Assembly (NCBI GenBank): GCA_037975125.1
Contig: CM075852.1
Span: 7,337,258 to 7,401,257, forward strand
Direction: 5' to 3'
DNA: 64,000 bases
From: Latrodectus hesperus
Lineage: Eukaryota > Arthropoda > Arachnida > Araneae > Theridiidae
Position numbers and translations under genes: made by a program. The notes beneath the pieces are model-generated. The model did no database searches and had not been told where the DNA came from. It worked only from the letters and a program-made list of their open reading frames with translations. Shown here piece after piece: positions 60,955 to 64,000 of this stretch (positions within the stretch are counted from its first letter, which is position 1; each line of letters starts with the position of its first letter).

Positions 60955-61030
60955 ATCATTTGTTGTTGATGTCGTGTGCCAGCTAGGCTGGCATTATTGG
61001 CTGCTCTGCTTCACTTTTCCAACGTCGAAG
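60955..61030 (-). mobile_element. SINE 3' fragment
   Basis: TTGTTGTTGATGTCGTGTGC, CAGCTAGGCTGGCATTATTG and CTTCACTTTTCCAAC match the tail half of the SINE starting at 61262. The rest of the element is missing. Confidence 0.65.
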
Positions 61031-61261
61031 TCTTTTATATTGACATTATCAATAACGATTGCAAAATGAACATTGGTTTATTTTTTAAATATATTTTTTG
61101 CTTGTAAATTTGGAAAATTTGAATTTATTCTAATGGTTCTTGTGGCATATTTAATCTACTTCCTGAATGCAAATCCAATGTAATATTTTTCAAGCAAATG
61201 CCTTTGCTTCAAAAATATTGTTAGATGGTTTGTTTGGTTTTATATAGTAAATCATTCATTC

Positions 61262-61540
61262 ATTGTCGTGTGCCAGCTAGGCTTGAAACATGGGGTGCGC
61301 TGCTCCAACTTTTCCATCTGAACCCTATTTTGGTGTGGAGTCCCACTTCCTCAGTGCACACATATCATAGGGACTTGTTTATAGGGTAGGCAACCATTCA
61401 CATCTCATTCATACAAGGATGGGACAAAGACAGGATAGATAGAGAGAGAAAGTACATCCATGCCCATACCGGGATTCGAACCCAGGACCTCCTTATCCGC
61501 AGTCAGGCACGCTGACCACTAGACAAGTTGGGCGGAGAAA
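61262..61540 (-). mobile_element. tRNA-derived SINE
   Basis: On the minus strand the head reads CCGCCCAACTTGTCTAGTGG, TCAGCGTGCCTGACTG (box A region) and GGGTTCGAATCCCGG (box B). The body includes the complement of GATAGATAGAGAGAGAAAGT. It ends near the complement of GTCGTGTGCCAGCTAGGC. It is the best-preserved copy of this family here, with no coding capacity. Confidence 0.8.
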
Positions 61541-62039
61541 GTAATTAATTTGAAGCTTAACGTAATTTATTGATATTCCACACTGCGTATCTCCAGGGAT
61601 AGTGTATCTCTATCTATCAGCCTTAGATTTAAATATATGAGAATTTTAAGTTATCATTTCGCACTTGAAGAATAAAGCTATCAGAATAATAAATTTTAAA
61701 AACTAGATTTAATTTACTAAAAATTATAAACATAGTTTAAGTATTTTACAAATCATTTTTAATTATTAAAAATAAATATTCTGATAAAAAAAAGTATTAC
61801 TATTTTATCATAACCGAACTGAATCTCCACAAAAAGGTGAATAAATTAACGCCAGGATTAACTATACATTCTCAGTGAAGCATTCTATCATAAACATTTG
61901 TCATATTTAATTAAAAACTTTGCATAGCAGATTATGTGAGTTTAATTTTTTCAGATTCAACAATTGATTCAGAAATAAGTTAACTAATATTCCAAGCAAC
62001 ACCTGCTTTATATAAATACTTTTTATGAAAATTCCAACG
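61541..62039. other. A+T-rich DNA, nothing recognised
   Basis: A spacer between two SINE insertions. No feature is supported. Confidence 0.5.
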
Positions 62040-62360
62040 TATTGTTGTTGTTTGTTGTTTATTAATGACACTTGGACAAGCTAAGCTCGCTATGCTATGC
62101 GAATTAAGTCGACTGGGAGCGTCTTTCGTTTTTTAATCAGAGCTCCATGAAGTTGAAAGTACGACTTTGCTCTACACACATGCCATAGGGACCCGTTTAT
62201 AGGATAGGCAACCATTCACACCTCATTCATACAAGGAAAGGACAAAGACAGGATAGATAGAGAGAGAAAGTACATCCATGCCCGAACTGGGATTCGAACC
62301 CAGGACCTCTTTATCCGTAGTTAGGCACGTTGACCACTAGACAAGTTGGTCGGCAGTAAA
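62040..62360 (-). mobile_element. Chimeric SINE
   Basis: The plus-strand left part (62040-62175) matches the complement of the tail of the SINE at 11985-12375: TGTTGTTTATTAATGACACT, GAGCTCCATGAAGTTGAAAG and TACGACTTTGCTCT. From about 62176 to 62356 it instead matches the tRNA-headed half of the SINE at 61262-61540: TTATAGGATAGGCAACCATT and GGATTCGAACCCAGGACCTC. The head of one family is therefore joined to the tail of another. Confidence 0.8.
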
Positions 62361-64000
62361 TCATTATTTGTTTTAAATGTTCGCTATATGAGTGAAAAGC
62401 TGTATAAGTCAAGATGCTCGAGAATCTCAATTTATACAGCTTCAAATTCAATGCAAATTCAATTTTACACAGCTTCAATGCAATCAAAAGGTACATTTCG
62501 AGAAATGCACATTTTGATATCTCAACCATGTTCGAGTCTTCTGCCGCTCCAGATACATAAATGTCTCATATTAATTAAGTGACATCAATTCATAACTAGA
62601 TCATTCGGTATAAATTACCAATTCAAGATTATTCATCTCGGGATAAAAGAAACCCAATTATTCATTCTAGCAAATACTTAATATAAATGTATATTTGATT
62701 TTTAGTAATTCCTTGAAAAGTTCTATTTTAATATATTTGCGTAATTTTTCACATTTTCTTACATTTGTTAATTTTTAAAGTAATGAATGTTTTAATTAAG
62801 AATAATTGTAAATCAATATCAAGAAACGCATAAATGAAATAAATCACTTGAATATTTGTAAACATTTTGTGAAAAAGCGTTTAAAAGCAACATTCTGATG
62901 ATGATTCCATTCATAATTCATAATATTTATCCAAGAAAATTCCTTTAAACTAACTTTATTTCTTTATATAAACTTCTTTAATTAAAAGAAACCTTTATAA
63001 AATTTTTGTAATATAAATAATATTTTACATTTAATAAGTAGTAATTTGTTCAAAGATAAATTGATTTTCATTCAAAATTTTTATGCTCCAACTTTCTTTA
63101 AATTTTTCACAAATTTTATGAACATTCACAAAACATTTATCATCTTACCAGCATTTGATATCGATAGATTCTTATAAATAAATTAAATAGAAAATGATTA
63201 TTTCTAACTTAATAAACTAATGGCACGCAAATGGGTATTGCTTAAAATTAACAAAACAAAGACGGAATCTTTTCCAATTTATTGTAGTTATTGAATCTAC
63301 TTCCAAAAGTTTTACACATTTGCGGACACACGAATAAAAGTTTTAACAGTTAAAAGCTCTGAAGTACTCGTGAATTACAAATTAGCACGTCGCATGTCAC
63401 ACGTGCAATGCATTAGCAATTGTCTTTGATCAATTAGGTTGCTTTTTTTCCACAACGACAAAGTTTGAGGCAGAATTGCGAAGTATAAGACATCAGATTT
63501 CAGCTCTTGGTGTAGTTCTTCATTCATTAAATCATTCATTCTTCACTAGTTTACATGCTCACTAATTAAGCTGCAGTTAATTTCCTTGTAAATAAGCTTT
63601 CAAACTTTTTTAAAAATTCATCTTCCTGCAGCTGTAAACACGAACGTTTATCAAATGTTTCTCTCTCTTTCTTGCATTCTCAAATGAAATAGTACTTTCT
63701 AATTGATTTAGTTTTCTTACTAAGAGAATAATTTATATGATTTCAACAGTGTTCTGGTATACTAAACTCTCCTCAACAAAAAGGATTTGGAATCTTATGA
63801 AATAAAATTATGGGGTTGTTTTAAACTGAAGTATAACAGTAATAAAAAATGCAAAAATGTGTTATTGCTTAAAGTATAGACTTATTTATTTAACATTATC
63901 TTCAAATAGAACTAATTCTATATGTTTAAATATATTACTATTTTGTGAATTTAAAATAAAAAATTTTAATGTTTTATTTAAAAAATGTAAATTTCTTAAA
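62361..64000. other. A+T-rich DNA, nothing recognised
   Basis: No gene or element is recognised to the end of the window. Overlapping frames on both strands at 62311-62582 look like chance. Confidence 0.5.

Noticed and set aside
61440..61540. A genuine tRNA gene on the minus strand
   Set aside because: Box A and box B are good, but the sequence continues into a body shared with 21250-21530 and 62176-62356, so it is a SINE head.

Overview
This window looks like non-coding DNA from a eukaryotic, probably arthropod, nuclear genome. It is strongly A+T-rich, and the types of transposon in it (several Tc1-like families, tRNA-headed SINEs with (AAC)n tails, non-LTR fragments) suggest a spider. That assignment rests on recognising families, not on a search. 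I see no convincing host protein-coding gene and no genuine tRNA or rRNA gene. There is no bacterial-style operon and no CRISPR array. What can be read is a layered record of transposable elements inside long A+T-rich stretches without genes.

Layout, left to right. A (GT)n microsatellite (509-802). A 933-bp Tigger/pogo-type deletion derivative with one open 174-codon frame (2182-3114). A 24-bp minisatellite (about 4528-4755). A SINE remnant (about 5993-6190). A decayed full-length Tc1 element (6791-8239) and a more decayed relative (about 13086-14180). A tRNA-type SINE inserted into another SINE (about 11964-12735). A complete Ty3/Gypsy LTR retrotransposon with near-identical LTRs (15141-21204) and a 1535-codon gag-pol frame. 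SINE fragments (21250-27790). A second, well-preserved but multiply frameshifted Tc1 element set between a (TG)n and an (AT)n tract (27893-29197). More Tc1 remnants (about 38600-39490 and 41690-41870), and the 3' end of a LINE with an RNase H domain (about 40640-41590). A third Tc1 family with a hAT-like element nested in it (47156-48842). Two roughly 98% identical copies of a short LINE derivative (50954-51776 and 55961-56785). A mariner remnant (56864-57080), a short 5'-truncated LINE with a perfect 13-bp target duplication (58964-59390), and a cluster of SINEs including a chimera (60955-62360).

How the parts relate. The gypsy element carries the enzymes for its own copying: capsid-like region, zinc knuckles, protease, reverse transcriptase, RNase H and integrase. 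The SINEs have no coding capacity, and they share (AAC)n tails with one LINE family present here, which suggests that this LINE mobilised them. All Tc1/mariner copies are broken. The Tigger-type derivative and the short LINE derivatives have lost their catalytic regions and must have moved with enzymes supplied from elsewhere. The best leads are the fused short LINE family, the PCNA-binding-like motif kept in the Tigger remnant, the chimeric and nested SINEs, and two G+C-richer islands (26380-26870 and 35180-35350) that could be regulatory.
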